Counted from the first letter of the stretch, positions 42,624 through 51,814 are shown. The stretch: 64,000 bases of DNA from Oceanobacillus kimchii X50 (GCF_000340475.1 NZ_CM001792.1:1820659-1884658); one strand, 5' to 3'. The notes: a model not told the origin generated them from the letters alone. Program-made: numbers and translations.

Positions 42624-44003
42624 ATGGAATTATTAGAAAGGTATCAATCAATAGTCGAAAATCAACGAGCCTATTATAATCATGGCAATACGGTTGATTA
42701 CTCTTTTCGAAAACAACAGTTAGAAAAAATGAAAGATATGCTAAAAGAATATGAAAGTCATATTTTTCGAGCGTTGAAACATGATCTGAATAAATCGAAA
42801 CACGAAGTGATTACGTCAGAGTTGGGTATTCTGTACTCGGAAATCGACAACATGTTAAAGAACCTACGTCAGTGGATGCAACCAGATAAAGTCACAAATC
42901 CGATTACCCATAAAGGATCAAAAAGTTATATTATGAAAGAACCCTTAGGAGTTATCCTTGTCATAGCTCCTTGGAATTATCCATTACAATTATCTTTAGC
43001 CCCAGTTATTGGTGCTATAGCAGCTGGCAATACCGTAATCATTAAGCCATCTGAACATGCGCCTCATACTTCGGAATTAATCGCTGAAATGGTTCAAAAT
43101 ACATTTGATAGTTCATTCCTAACTGTTGTTCAAGGTGCCAAAAATGAAACAGAAGCATTATTAAAGCAGCGTTTTGATCATATATTTTTCACCGGCGGTG
43201 CTGCAATCGGTAAGATTGTAATGCGTGCAGCTAGTGAATTTCTTACTCCTGTGACACTTGAATTAGGAGGTAAAAGTCCTGCTATAGTTGACGAAGATGC
43301 GAACATACAAGTTGCAGCCAAACGTATTGTATGGGGAAAATACACAAATGCGGGTCAAACTTGTGTAGCTCCAGACTATATTCTTGTACATGAAAAAGCT
43401 AAATTTAAGCTATTGAAAGCGATGAAAAAACACATCAAATCCATGTATGGTAAAGATCCTCTTCAAAATGAAGCATACACGAGAATTATTCATGAAGGTC
43501 ATTTTGATCGATTAACAAATTTTCTTTCAAATGGTACAATCGTACACGGTGGAGAATTTAATCGAGATTCATTATCCATTGAACCGACTATATTAGATAA
43601 AATCACATGGGATGAAGCCATTATGAAAGAAGAGATCTTTGGACCAATCCTACCTGTATTAACTTATACAAATATTGAAGATGCTTTATATCAAATTAAA
43701 CTAAAAGAAAAGCCTCTAGCACTATATTACTTTGGAGAGAATGAAAAAATGCAACAACAAGTGATGGAATATGTCTCTTTTGGTGGTGGAGCTATTAACG
43801 ATACCATCTATCACCTAGCTAACCCTCATCTTCCCTTTGGAGGAGTAGGTGCTAGTGGTATGGGTGCTTATCATGGAAAAGCAAGTTTTGATACTTTTTC
43901 ACATCATAAGAGCATCATGAAACAGACAACCAAATTTGATATACCATTTCGTTATCCTGGTGGTAAGATTTCTTCAAATATCGTCAAAAAGTTTTTAACA
44001 TAA
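42624..44003 (+). CDS. Aldehyde dehydrogenase
   Basis: The 459-residue class 3-like enzyme oxidises aldehydes with NAD(P). Motifs: LGVILVIAPWNYPLQLSLAPVIGAIAAGNTVIIKPSE near residue 110 (quoted in part), FTGGAAIGKIVM near residue 190, catalytic Glu in TLELGGKSPAIV near residue 212, and the nucleophile Cys in GQTCVAPDYILV near residue 246. The C-terminal hydrophobic tail of mammalian class 3 enzymes is absent. It lies 30 bp after rnz and ends in a bidirectional terminator. YwdH-type enzymes of Bacillus are the closest match I recognise; the substrate is unknown. Confidence 0.9.
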   Translation: MELLERYQSIVENQRAYYNHGNTVDYSFRKQQLEKMKDMLKEYESHIFRALKHDLNKSKHEVITSELGILYSEIDNMLKNLRQWMQPDKVTNPITHKGSKSYIMKEPLGVILVIAPWNYPLQLSLAPVIGAIAAGNTVIIKPSEHAPHTSELIAEMVQNTFDSSFLTVVQGAKNETEALLKQRFDHIFFTGGAAIGKIVMRAASEFLTPVTLELGGKSPAIVDEDANIQVAAKRIVWGKYTNAGQTCVAPDYILVHEKAKFKLLKAMKKHIKSMYGKDPLQNEAYTRIIHEGHFDRLTNFLSNGTIVHGGEFNRDSLSIEPTILDKITWDEAIMKEEIFGPILPVLTYTNIEDALYQIKLKEKPLALYYFGENEKMQQQVMEYVSFGGGAINDTIYHLANPHLPFGGVGASGMGAYHGKASFDTFSHHKSIMKQTTKFDIPFRYPGGKISSNIVKKFLT

Positions 44004-44053
44004 TTTATGGATAAGTGTTATATCCTTATTTAGATCCTGTATCCATTCATATT

Positions 44054-44101
44054 AAAAAGCCATATTTCCATTCTTTATTAGAATAGGATTTATGGCTTTT
44101 T
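44054..44101. terminator. Bidirectional terminator between the ALDH gene and dinB
   Basis: An 11-bp stem (AAAAAGCCATA and complement), with ATTC/GAAT pairing inside, is flanked by A and T runs. The dinB stop codon is inside the hairpin region. Confidence 0.85.
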
Positions 44102-45349
44102 ATAATCATCTAGAAAGTCTTTTTGAAAACTAGTACGTGGTTGCTGATTATCTTGACTCTCACTTGTATTCTTTTGTGAAGTAATAATATTCGAACCATA
44201 TTTTTTTGTTAATTTATCAACTGTTACCTGGAGCTTTTCTTTCTTTTCTATTGATTCATACGTGAATAAATCTAACTGTTCTCCTATATTTCTTTTTGTT
44301 TCCATATCTTGTAATGATACCCCCAATAAACGGACAGGTTCTTCATTCCAATGTTGTTCAAAAAGCTCTTTCGCCACAAATAATATCTCAGAATGATTAT
44401 CAATATAGTTATATAACTTTTTGCTCCTTGTAATCGTTTTTCTATCATGATATCGTATTGTAATTTGGACCGTTTTACCAGCAGCTTCCTTACGTTTCAC
44501 TCTTCGTTCTACATTGTCGACTAATTCATGAATTAATTGTTTAAGTTCTGTTACATCTGTGGAATCGTGAGGCAATGTTTGAGAGCTGCCAATACTTTTA
44601 AAATCATGGACGGCTTCAGGATCTACTAAGCGGTTGTCTATTCCATTGGCACGATTTTGCAATCGTTCTCCATTAACACCTAAAAGTTGTTTTAGTTCAT
44701 ATACATCTTTCTTAGCTAGGTCTCCTATTGTTTTAATTTCTATACTATTTAACTTCTCTGCTGTTTTTTCTCCTACCCCATACATTTCTTCTACTGACAT
44801 TGGCCAAAGTAATTTCTCTACCTCTCTTTTTCGAAGCACTGTTATCCCGAGGGGCTTCTTCATATCAGATGCCATTTTAGCAAGAAATTTATTTGGTGCT
44901 ATTCCAATACTACAAGGAATATCAAGTTCGCTTAAAATTCGTTGCTGTAATTGATTCGCTGTAACCAATGGATCTTTCGCATAAATCGTATCTGTAATAT
45001 CCATATATCCTTCATCAATCGATACCGGCTGAACATATGGTGTAATCTCTGCTAACATTTTAAAAATTTCACGTGATGCTGCTCGATAACGCTCAAAATT
45101 TGGACGCATTAGAATCAATTCTGGACAAAGCTTTTTCGCTTGCCATATCGGCATGGTTGTTTTTACACCTTTTCCTCTTGCTTCATAACTACTTGTTACA
45201 ATAATGCCCTTTCTTTCTTCAGGGTTTCCTGCAATTGCAAGCGGCTTTCCTTTTAACGATGGATTAAATGCCATTTCTACAGAAGCATAAAAACAATTCA
45301 TATCAATATGAAAAATAATACGATGTTTTCTGGCTTTAGTTGGTTGCAT
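44090..45349 (-). CDS. dinB: DNA polymerase IV (Y family)
   Basis: The 419-residue error-prone polymerase acts in translesion synthesis. The palm motifs are IFHIDMNCFYASVEMAF near residue 12 and VSIDEGYMDIT near residue 102 (catalytic Asp and Glu). A helix-hairpin-helix region (MYGVGEKTAEKLNSIEIKTIGDLA) and a little-finger domain follow. The C-terminal tail contains QLDLF, a beta-clamp binding motif, near residue 375. The synteny with rnz and yqjE suggests the PolYA (YqjH) type, which in B. subtilis is made constitutively. Confidence 0.94.
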   Translation of the reverse strand: MQPTKARKHRIIFHIDMNCFYASVEMAFNPSLKGKPLAIAGNPEERKGIIVTSSYEARGKGVKTTMPIWQAKKLCPELILMRPNFERYRAASREIFKMLAEITPYVQPVSIDEGYMDITDTIYAKDPLVTANQLQQRILSELDIPCSIGIAPNKFLAKMASDMKKPLGITVLRKREVEKLLWPMSVEEMYGVGEKTAEKLNSIEIKTIGDLAKKDVYELKQLLGVNGERLQNRANGIDNRLVDPEAVHDFKSIGSSQTLPHDSTDVTELKQLIHELVDNVERRVKRKEAAGKTVQITIRYHDRKTITRSKKLYNYIDNHSEILFVAKELFEQHWNEEPVRLLGVSLQDMETKRNIGEQLDLFTYESIEKKEKLQVTVDKLTKKYGSNIITSQKNTSESQDNQQPRTSFQKDFLDDYKKP

Positions 45350-45374
45350 AAATAACCTTCCTTTATGAGGAAAA

Positions 45375-45400
45375 GCACCCCTTCTCTACGAATAGGGTGC
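45375..45400 (-). terminator. Terminator after the tripeptidase-like gene
   Basis: GCACCC and GGGTGC form a short GC-rich stem followed by TTTTCC on the minus strand, between the peptidase stop and the dinB start. Confidence 0.6.
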
Positions 45401-45418
45401 CAATACCTCCACTTCACA

Positions 45419-46543
45419 TTATTGATTAGAAGCTTCCTTTACGATTTCTGTTATTAACTCGGTAACTTTTACTAAATCTTCTACTTTAATATGTTCATCT
45501 GTGGTATGAATTTGTTCATAACCAACAGCTAAATTAACAGTAGGAATACCAAATCCAGCGATAATATTCGCATCACTACCGCCACCACTTTTTTCTAATT
45601 TGCTTTCGCGACCTATTGCTTTTGCTGCTTTACGAGCCACTTCAACAACTTGTTCTCCCTCTTTATGATTAAATCCAGGATAAGCTACTACAGTGGTAAC
45701 TTCAGCAGAGCCCCCATAAGTTTTGGCTGTTTCTTCAAAGGCTTTTTTCATTTTTTTAACTTGTGATTCCATTTTTTCCGGGACTAATGAACGAGCTTCT
45801 GCTAATATCTCTACATGATCAACTACGATATTTGTTTGCTTACCACCTTCGAATCGACCGATATTTGCTGTTGTTTCATTATCGATCCGCCCCAACGGCA
45901 TATTAGATATAGCTTTTGCTGCTAAAGTAATTGCTGAAATACCTTTTTCTGGTTCTAGACCAGCATGTGCAGTTTTCCCTTTAATTATCGCGTGTACCTT
46001 TGCTTGAGTAGGAGCGGCTACTATTATATCTCCTACTTCCCCATTACTGTCTAGAGCATAACCATAAGAAGCATCAAGTTTTGTACTATCTAGTGCTTTT
46101 GCTCCAACTAATCCAGATTCTTCACCTACTGTGATAATAAATTGGATTTGCCCATGTGGAATATTATTCTCATTTACTACACGAATCATCTCTAACATAG
46201 ATGCTAAACCAGCTTTATCATCTGCACCTAGAATCGTCGACCCATCTGTAGAAATCACGCCATCTTTAATTAGTGGTTTAATGCCTTTACCTGGAACTAC
46301 TGTATCCATATGAGAAGTAAAATAAATAGAATCAGCTCCCTCTACATTTCCTTCCCATGTACAAATTAAATTACCTGCACCATGACCGGTTTGCTCCATG
46401 GTGTCGTCTTCTTCCACCTTCACTCCAAGGTCTGAAAATTTCTTCACCAATAATTTAGCGATTTCTGCTTCAAATCCTGTTTCAGAATCTACTTGTACTA
46501 ATTCTAGAAATTCATCTACTAATCGTTGTTCATTTACTAGCAT
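45419..46543 (-). CDS. yqjE: M20-family tripeptidase-like metallopeptidase (YqjE)
   Basis: The 374-residue enzyme is a PepT-like zinc aminopeptidase. Metal-binding segments are FTSHMDTVVPGKGI (His, Asp near residue 77), LGADDKAGLASMLEMI near residue 108, VGEESGLVGAKALD near residue 140, DSNGEVGD near 167, and a late His in EQIHTTDEHIKVEDLV. The insert with GKTAHAGLEPEKGISAITLAAKAI is the dimerisation domain. Its place beside the carboxyltransferase gene matches B. subtilis yqjE. The substrate is not established. Confidence 0.88.
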   Translation of the reverse strand: MLVNEQRLVDEFLELVQVDSETGFEAEIAKLLVKKFSDLGVKVEEDDTMEQTGHGAGNLICTWEGNVEGADSIYFTSHMDTVVPGKGIKPLIKDGVISTDGSTILGADDKAGLASMLEMIRVVNENNIPHGQIQFIITVGEESGLVGAKALDSTKLDASYGYALDSNGEVGDIIVAAPTQAKVHAIIKGKTAHAGLEPEKGISAITLAAKAISNMPLGRIDNETTANIGRFEGGKQTNIVVDHVEILAEARSLVPEKMESQVKKMKKAFEETAKTYGGSAEVTTVVAYPGFNHKEGEQVVEVARKAAKAIGRESKLEKSGGGSDANIIAGFGIPTVNLAVGYEQIHTTDEHIKVEDLVKVTELITEIVKEASNQ

Positions 46544-46588
46544 AATTGAATACCTCCCTATTATAGGCTACTACAAAATATTCTTTTT

Positions 46589-48061
46589 TTACAGTGGAAT
46601 GTTTCCATGTTTTCGGTTAGGACCTGTTTCTTTTTTATGTTCTAACATAATAAGAGATTGTATTAATTTAATTCTTGTTTCTCTTGGGTCAATAATGTCA
46701 TCCACCATTCCTTTCGCAGCAGCGTAATATGGACTTGTTGTTAATATTTGATTATCTTTTTCGTCTGTTTCAAAAACACTAGAAGCACTTTCTGGTCCCA
46801 TAACCGCAATTTCTGCATTTGGCCATGCAAATAGCAGATCCGCCCCTAAAGCTTTACTATTCATTGCAACAAAGGCTCCTCCATAAGCTTTACGTAGTAT
46901 CACAGTTATTTTAGGTACTGTTGCCTCAGCAAATGCATAAACTAACTTCGCTCCATGACGTATTATTCCTTCTTTCTCATAACGTATCCCTGGGTAAAAT
47001 CCAGTTACATCCTCTAGAGTTATAATTGGAATATCAAAGCAGTCACAGAATCTGATGAATCGTGCTGCTTTATCACTGGCGTTGGAATCAATTCCTCCAG
47101 CCATATGTTTCGGTTGATTGGAAACAACCCCAATGGTTTTACCTAACATTGATGCAAAACCGACTACGATATTTTTCGCGAAAAATTTATGTACTTCTAA
47201 AAAGCTTCCGTCATCAACAATTTTCTCTATAATCGGTATAACATCATATGTTTTACCTGATTCACTAGGCACAAGATCAGATAAACTACCACAATAATCT
47301 TTATTAGTTAACTGTTTTGACATAGTCGTTGACTTAATAAATGTGAGAAGTTTTGTTGTAATTTGAAAAGCCTCTAGTTCATCTGTTGCTAGAAAATGAC
47401 AATTACCATTTACCACAGAGTGCATATATGTTCCGCCTAATTCTTCTGCAGAAACAGTTTCTTTCGTAATCGCATCAATAACTTTTGGGCCAGTAATATA
47501 CATTTGAGAAATGTCCTTCACCATAATTATAAAATCAGTTAGTGCAGGAGAATATACTGCCCCACCTGCATTAGGGCCTAAAATGATAGATATTTGTGGA
47601 ATAACTCCAGAGTATTTAACATTACGATAAAATATTTGCCCATAACCATCCAACGCAGTTACCCCTTCTTGAATACGAGCACCAGCAGATTCATTCAAAC
47701 CAATAATTGGTACTTTTGTTTTGGCTGCTAGATCCATCATGGATGCTATCTTTTTCCCTTGCAATTCACCTAATGAACCTCCTCGGACGGTGAAGTCATG
47801 GGCAAAAACATATATTGGTTTTTGGTTTATAGTCGCATAGCCTACGACAACGCCTTCTCCTGGTGGATCAGTACTATCTTCAGATTTCTTCATAAATGGA
47901 TAGAGCTCTATAAATGAACCTTCATCTACTAATGTATCAATTCTTTCTCTAGCAGTTAATTTTCCTTTTCGGTGTTGCTCAGTATTCTTTTCACTCCCTC
48001 CCCCTCTAAAAACTATTTTTCTTCTTTGCTGAAGTTCTTCTAATTTTTTATAAATATCTAT
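46589..48061 (-). CDS. yqjD: Methylmalonyl-CoA/propionyl-CoA carboxyltransferase, YqjD type
   Basis: The biotin-dependent carboxyltransferase subunit of about 490 residues has two crotonase-fold halves: YVFAHDFTVRGGSLGE, GLNESAGARIQEGVTALDGYGQIF and ILGPNAGGAVYSPALTDF in the N half, and ITLEDVTGFYPGIRYEKEGIIRHGAKLVYA (quoted in part) and LRKAYGGAFVAMNSK in the C half. The first ATG (47893) would remove about 56 residues that are clearly homologous, such as IYKKLEELQQRR and HRKGKLTARERID. No ATG, GTG or TTG precedes them; AAGGAGGG lies seven bases before ATA (48061) and four before ATT (48064), so the start is a rare codon. Epimerase is the gene just upstream. Confidence 0.88.
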   Translation of the reverse strand: MDIYKKLEELQQRRKIVFRGGGSEKNTEQHRKGKLTARERIDTLVDEGSFIELYPFMKKSEDSTDPPGEGVVVGYATINQKPIYVFAHDFTVRGGSLGELQGKKIASMMDLAAKTKVPIIGLNESAGARIQEGVTALDGYGQIFYRNVKYSGVIPQISIILGPNAGGAVYSPALTDFIIMVKDISQMYITGPKVIDAITKETVSAEELGGTYMHSVVNGNCHFLATDELEAFQITTKLLTFIKSTTMSKQLTNKDYCGSLSDLVPSESGKTYDVIPIIEKIVDDGSFLEVHKFFAKNIVVGFASMLGKTIGVVSNQPKHMAGGIDSNASDKAARFIRFCDCFDIPIITLEDVTGFYPGIRYEKEGIIRHGAKLVYAFAEATVPKITVILRKAYGGAFVAMNSKALGADLLFAWPNAEIAVMGPESASSVFETDEKDNQILTTSPYYAAAKGMVDDIIDPRETRIKLIQSLIMLEHKKETGPNRKHGNIPL

Positions 48062-48075
48062 AATTGTCCCTCCTT

Positions 48076-48468
48076 TTACAAGTCACAAATTTCAACTAAA
48101 ACACCATGCAGAGAACGAGGATGTAAAAACGTGACTCTTCGTTGATCAGCTCCAAGTCTTATAGTAGGTTTAATCATTTGTACAGAGCTTTTTGATACAG
48201 ATAGAATATAAGTAAGATAATTTTCAACTTGTAATGCCAAATGATGAATACCTTCACCACGTTGACTTAAAAAATTCGATATCGAGGAGTGATCATCCAT
48301 AGGTTCCATTAATTCAATACAAACATCACCATTCATTAATTTCGCTATACGAATTCCTTCTTGTGAAATAATTTGCTCACTTACAACCCGAAACCCTAAT
48401 TCCTGTGTGAATTTATATATGGCTGGTTGTAATTGATAAACTGCAATTCCTATATGACCAATTTGCAT
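48076..48468 (-). CDS. mce: Methylmalonyl-CoA epimerase
   Basis: The 130-residue vicinal-oxygen-chelate protein interconverts the two methylmalonyl-CoA epimers. It starts with the metal-binding IGHIGIAVYQLQPAI, has LMNGDVCIELMEPMDD near residue 50, GEGIHHLALQVENY near residue 71 and ends TFLHPRSLHGVLVEICDL with His and Glu ligands. It lies 14 bp upstream of yqjD and corresponds to B. subtilis yqjC. No methylmalonyl-CoA mutase gene is in the window. Confidence 0.9.
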   Translation of the reverse strand: MQIGHIGIAVYQLQPAIYKFTQELGFRVVSEQIISQEGIRIAKLMNGDVCIELMEPMDDHSSISNFLSQRGEGIHHLALQVENYLTYILSVSKSSVQMIKPTIRLGADQRRVTFLHPRSLHGVLVEICDL

Positions 48469-48655
48469 AAACTCCCCCCTATTTGAATCAATAACTTTAA
48501 TAAAACCTACTCATGTAATTCATGATATAAAATTTTTTTTGTATTTATTCTTTAATTTAAATAAAAACATAAATGTAGCTTGTTCTAATTAATAATTCAC
48601 GATAGAATAAAGATTAGAGAAATTTGAATTTCGGTGAATTAAAGGAGGAGCCATT

Positions 48656-48790
48656 GTGACTTCTAAAGGGAATCAATCATTGAAGAAAAAACGTTCGAAG
48701 CGTGAGCGTAGAACAAAATTCATTATTTATATTATGATTTTTCTTATGTTAATCTCAACGATAACAGCTGGATTAGCATTTATTATTTAA
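48656..48790 (+). CDS. Prli42-like membrane micropeptide
   Basis: This 44-codon gene starts with a GTG preceded by AAAGGAGGAG and encodes a very basic head (KKKRSKRERRTK, residues 10-21) followed by one membrane segment (FIIYIMIFLMLISTITAGLAFII). The pattern, basic N-terminus then KF-I-Y-MI..ML-ST-AG, fits the stressosome-anchoring micropeptide Prli42 of Listeria and Bacillus. It is flanked by mce and yqjA and has its own terminator. The family assignment comes from pattern recognition; that it is a real gene is well supported by the ribosome-binding site and terminator. Confidence 0.75.
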   Translation: MTSKGNQSLKKKRSKRERRTKFIIYIMIFLMLISTITAGLAFII

Positions 48791-48838
48791 AAATCGAGAG
48801 AATAGCAGTCATTAAGACAAGCTATTTTCTCGATTTTT
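48789..48838. terminator. Bidirectional terminator between the micropeptide gene and yqjA
   Basis: A 17-bp stem (AAAATCGAGAGAATAGC and an almost perfect complement) has T runs on both sides. The yqjA stop codon at 48812-48814 is within the loop. Confidence 0.9.
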
Positions 48839-49810
48839 TTCTTTATGAGATTTTCGTGGAGGAATATCCGTTTTCTTAAATTTATTTTTTATTATAAGGT
48901 ACTCTTCTATTTCATGTAGTAACTGAAATAAATTTGCTCGAGTTTCAAATTCCTCTCGATTTGTTGGCAGTTCTTCTTCATGAAATTCTCTTCTAAGTTG
49001 TCTTAATTCCTCTAAAAACAATATGGCAGTATTTCCAGGATGCACTGAAGTAGATAATTTTTCAAAGAAGTCTGCAATACGATTGGATATATAATCTGTG
49101 TTCGGTAAATGGGTAACTAATGGTAACATCTTTTTTAATAATTCAAACTGTCTTTTTCTCATTTGAAAATAATCAAAATACGTGTGATCACTTCGTAATA
49201 AATGATTTTCTCTATCTCGTTGTACTAAAGTATTCGCTTTTGTTAGTATATCTTCCGTATCGGTAATTTCTTCACCTTTCCAACTAGAATCTTTATCACG
49301 AATATATAAGGAATACTCATAAAGTATACGACTAAAATTTTCTTCTAACTTATCTTGGTTTGTTTTCAACATCTTATCAAGACTCGGCATGTACAGGTTT
49401 AATAAAAGACCAGTTCCAATACCAATTGTGATTAAAAGTAACTGGTCAGCTAATAGTGGCCCAGTAATCGATGAAGTACTGTACAAATTTAGAGTAACTA
49501 CTGAACTAGAAGCAATTCCCGGGGTTACTTTAAAAAATACAGTTACAGGAATAAATAATAGTAACATGATAAAAATGGAGATCGGAGAATAACCAATTAG
49601 TTCGAAAAAAATAAACGAAAAGACCATTGCAAGTACACACGCAAGAAAACGCTGCCATGCACTCATCAATGATCTTTTTCTAGATGGCTGTATACATAAT
49701 ATTGTTAATATTCCAGCTGACACAAAGTTGGTTAAACCAAAAAGTTGCGCAAGTGTTATGGAAACTGGCGTCCCAATTGCAGTTTTTATTGTGCGGTAAC
49801 CAATTTTCAA
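48812..49810 (-). CDS. yqjA: Aromatic acid exporter family protein YqjA (DUF939)
   Basis: The 332-residue protein has about five membrane segments in the first 150 residues (from TPVSITLAQLFGLTNFVSAGILTILCIQPSRKRSL), then a long helical cytoplasmic domain rich in charged residues. The motif ILTILCIQPSRKRSLMSAWQRFLACVLA near residue 33 is typical of the FUSC/ArAE_1 group. Transport activity has not been shown for the B. subtilis homologue as far as I know. The upstream gap contains an unexplained structured element (49869-49990). Confidence 0.85.
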   Translation of the reverse strand: MKIGYRTIKTAIGTPVSITLAQLFGLTNFVSAGILTILCIQPSRKRSLMSAWQRFLACVLAMVFSFIFFELIGYSPISIFIMLLLFIPVTVFFKVTPGIASSSVVTLNLYSTSSITGPLLADQLLLITIGIGTGLLLNLYMPSLDKMLKTNQDKLEENFSRILYEYSLYIRDKDSSWKGEEITDTEDILTKANTLVQRDRENHLLRSDHTYFDYFQMRKRQFELLKKMLPLVTHLPNTDYISNRIADFFEKLSTSVHPGNTAILFLEELRQLRREFHEEELPTNREEFETRANLFQLLHEIEEYLIIKNKFKKTDIPPRKSHKEKNRENSLS

Positions 49811-49868
49811 CTTTCATTACTCCCTCAAAATTTCTAAATACAGATGGAATTTACATCTAAATATGTTT

Positions 49869-49990
49869 GCAGCAAAAATGTGAGTTTCCCCCTGGCATGG
49901 TCTCTGGATAACGGTGAAAATTAAAACATATTTTCAACTACTATCTTCTGTGTCTGTTAACTTTGGAGTAACTCACATTTTAATTGCTGC
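49869..49990 (-). other. Structured element with ~20-bp inverted termini upstream of yqjA
   Basis: The 122-bp segment is bounded by GCAGCAAAAATGTGAGTT and, inverted at the other end, GCAGCAATTAAAATGTGAGTT. A second inner hairpin pairs GTTGAAAAT with ATTTTCAC, and CCATGCCAGGGGG lies on the 3' side of the yqjA-sense strand. No long open frame is present. It could be a leader RNA, a miniature inverted-repeat element, or a brxB terminator region; none is proven. I know of no riboswitch class with this consensus. Confidence 0.5.
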
Positions 49991-50023
49991 ATAAACTGCT
50001 AATAAATTCTTATGTTCTTAGAC

Positions 50024-50455
50024 TTATATTTCTTCACAGTGTTGATCAAATAATGTTTGTAGCTTTCCAGTAACTTCCATAGCACTAAAGCCTTCGATGT
50101 CATGTCTTTCAATCATCGTTACAATTTTCCCATCTTTCAACAATGCAAAAGATGGTGAAGATGGCGGAAAACCTTCAAAGTACGTACGTGCTTTTTCCGT
50201 TGCTTCACGGTCTTGCCCAGCAAAAACAGTTACCAGATGATCTGGTCGTTTATCATAATGAATAGAATTCGTTGCGGCTGGACGAGCAACACCGCCTGCA
50301 CATCCACAAGTGGAATTTACCATCACTAATGTCGTACCTTCACGATTTAACGCTTGGTCAACTTCTTCTTCTGTTTTTAATTCTTGATAACCAGCTTCCG
50401 TTATATCCTTTCGAGCAGCATCTACAACATCCTGCATAAATAAATTGAAATCCAT
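50024..50455 (-). CDS. brxB: Bacilliredoxin BrxB (YqiW)
   Basis: The 143-residue thioredoxin-fold protein removes bacillithiol from S-bacillithiolated proteins. The active site is Cys50-Gly-Cys52 in [14 protein letters not shown], the CGC motif of the BrxA/BrxB (DUF1094) family. [30 protein letters not shown] covers the rest of the family signature from about residue 94. It is adjacent to bkdB as in B. subtilis. The reductase YpdA that recycles it is at 2733-3725. Confidence 0.93.
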   Translation of the reverse strand: MDFNLFMQDVVDAARKDITEAGYQELKTEEEVDQALNREGTTLVMVNSTCGCAGGVARPAATNSIHYDKRPDHLVTVFAGQDREATEKARTYFEGFPPSSPSFALLKDGKIVTMIERHDIEGFSAMEVTGKLQTLFDQHCEEI

Positions 50456-50534
50456 GATAACCCATCCTTTTAATATGAAATGTATATAGGTCTAGCTTAT
50501 CAGCATCATCCATAAATTTCAATTTATTAATTTC

Positions 50535-51800
50535 CTAATAAAGAGAAATCGTATTAGCATTCATATCTTCTAGAATTTCTTTCACTCTGGCAAGAAATCT
50601 ACCACATACTAAACCATCTAATATACGGTGATCTAGTGATAAAGAAAGGTTAACCATGTCCCTGGCAGCAAACATGTCATCGATAATTACTGGTTTACGA
50701 ATAATCGATTCTACTTGCAATATAGCTGCTTGTGGGTAATTAATTACCCCCATTGAAGAAACCGAGCCAAATGTTCCAGTATTATTTACTGTGAATGTTC
50801 CACCTTGCATATCCTCAGATGTTAATTTCCCAGTTCGTGCTTTATTCGCAAGTTCATAAATATCACGAGCTACTGCTTTTATTGTTTTTTCATCTGCATT
50901 TTTTATTACAGGAACGAATAATTCATTTTCCTTGGCTACAGCAATTGAAAGATGAATATCTTTTTTCTGAATTATTTTATCTCCAGCCCAAGCACTGTTT
51001 AACTCTGGAAATTCTCTTAAAGCTTGAGAAACGGCTTTTATAAAAAATGCAAATGGCGTCAAACTATAACCTTCATCAGATTTAAATTTGTCTTTAATAG
51101 AATTGCGATACTTCATCATATTCGTTACATCTACTTCTACTTGCATCCATGCATGAGGGATTTCTTGTTTTGAACGAACCATATTATCCGCAATTACTTT
51201 TCGAACACCTTTTACAGGTATCTCCTTATCCCCCGTTTCACTGACCACAGGACTCGTAGAAGATGGTGCTGATATGGTATCTATTTTTTGTGATGATTTA
51301 CGAGAAATGTCTTTTTCTGTAGGTGAAGTTGTTTTACCTTCTTTAATTAATTTCTCTACATCTTTTCTTGTTATCCTCCCCATACGCCCAGTACCATTAA
51401 TCATTGTTAAATCAATCTCGTTTTCCTGAGCTAATCGAAGTACTGCTGGAGAGTATCTTTTTTTCATAAATTCATCGTTTTCTTTGGAATTATTCTCATT
51501 TTCTATATTATCTTGCGCATGTCCTTTATTATTTGTGGTTCCATTTGCTGAAACTGATTCTTCTGTTTCGATGTAGCAAATCAACTGACCTACTTCTACC
51601 GTTTCTCCTTCTTCTGCATTTAATTCCTTAATCACACCTGTAAATGATGAAGGAACTTCCGCATTTACTTTATCTGTCATCACTTCAGCTATGGGATCAT
51701 ATTTATTAACTTTATCACCTACCGCTACGAGCCAAGTGTTTATCGTACCTTCTGTAACACTTTCTCCTAACTGAGGCATGTTAATTTTTTCTACTGACAT
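50535..51800 (-). CDS. bkdB: Branched-chain keto acid dehydrogenase E2 (lipoamide acyltransferase)
   Basis: The 421-residue E2 has an N-terminal lipoyl domain with the lipoylated Lys44 in EVMTDKVNAEVPS, an Asn/Gly/Glu-rich linker, a peripheral subunit-binding domain (RYSPAVLRLAQENEIDLTMINGTGRMGRITRKDVEKLI, near residue 113, quoted in part), a second linker, and the catalytic domain with SLSLDHRILDGLVCGRFL (His, Asp near residue 392). It is the core of the complex that makes branched acyl-CoAs for iso and anteiso fatty acids. It is the last gene of the bkd operon, 14 bp after bkdAB. Confidence 0.95.
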   Translation of the reverse strand: MSVEKINMPQLGESVTEGTINTWLVAVGDKVNKYDPIAEVMTDKVNAEVPSSFTGVIKELNAEEGETVEVGQLICYIETEESVSANGTTNNKGHAQDNIENENNSKENDEFMKKRYSPAVLRLAQENEIDLTMINGTGRMGRITRKDVEKLIKEGKTTSPTEKDISRKSSQKIDTISAPSSTSPVVSETGDKEIPVKGVRKVIADNMVRSKQEIPHAWMQVEVDVTNMMKYRNSIKDKFKSDEGYSLTPFAFFIKAVSQALREFPELNSAWAGDKIIQKKDIHLSIAVAKENELFVPVIKNADEKTIKAVARDIYELANKARTGKLTSEDMQGGTFTVNNTGTFGSVSSMGVINYPQAAILQVESIIRKPVIIDDMFAARDMVNLSLSLDHRILDGLVCGRFLARVKEILEDMNANTISLY

Positions 51801-51814
51801 CGGTATACCTCCAA

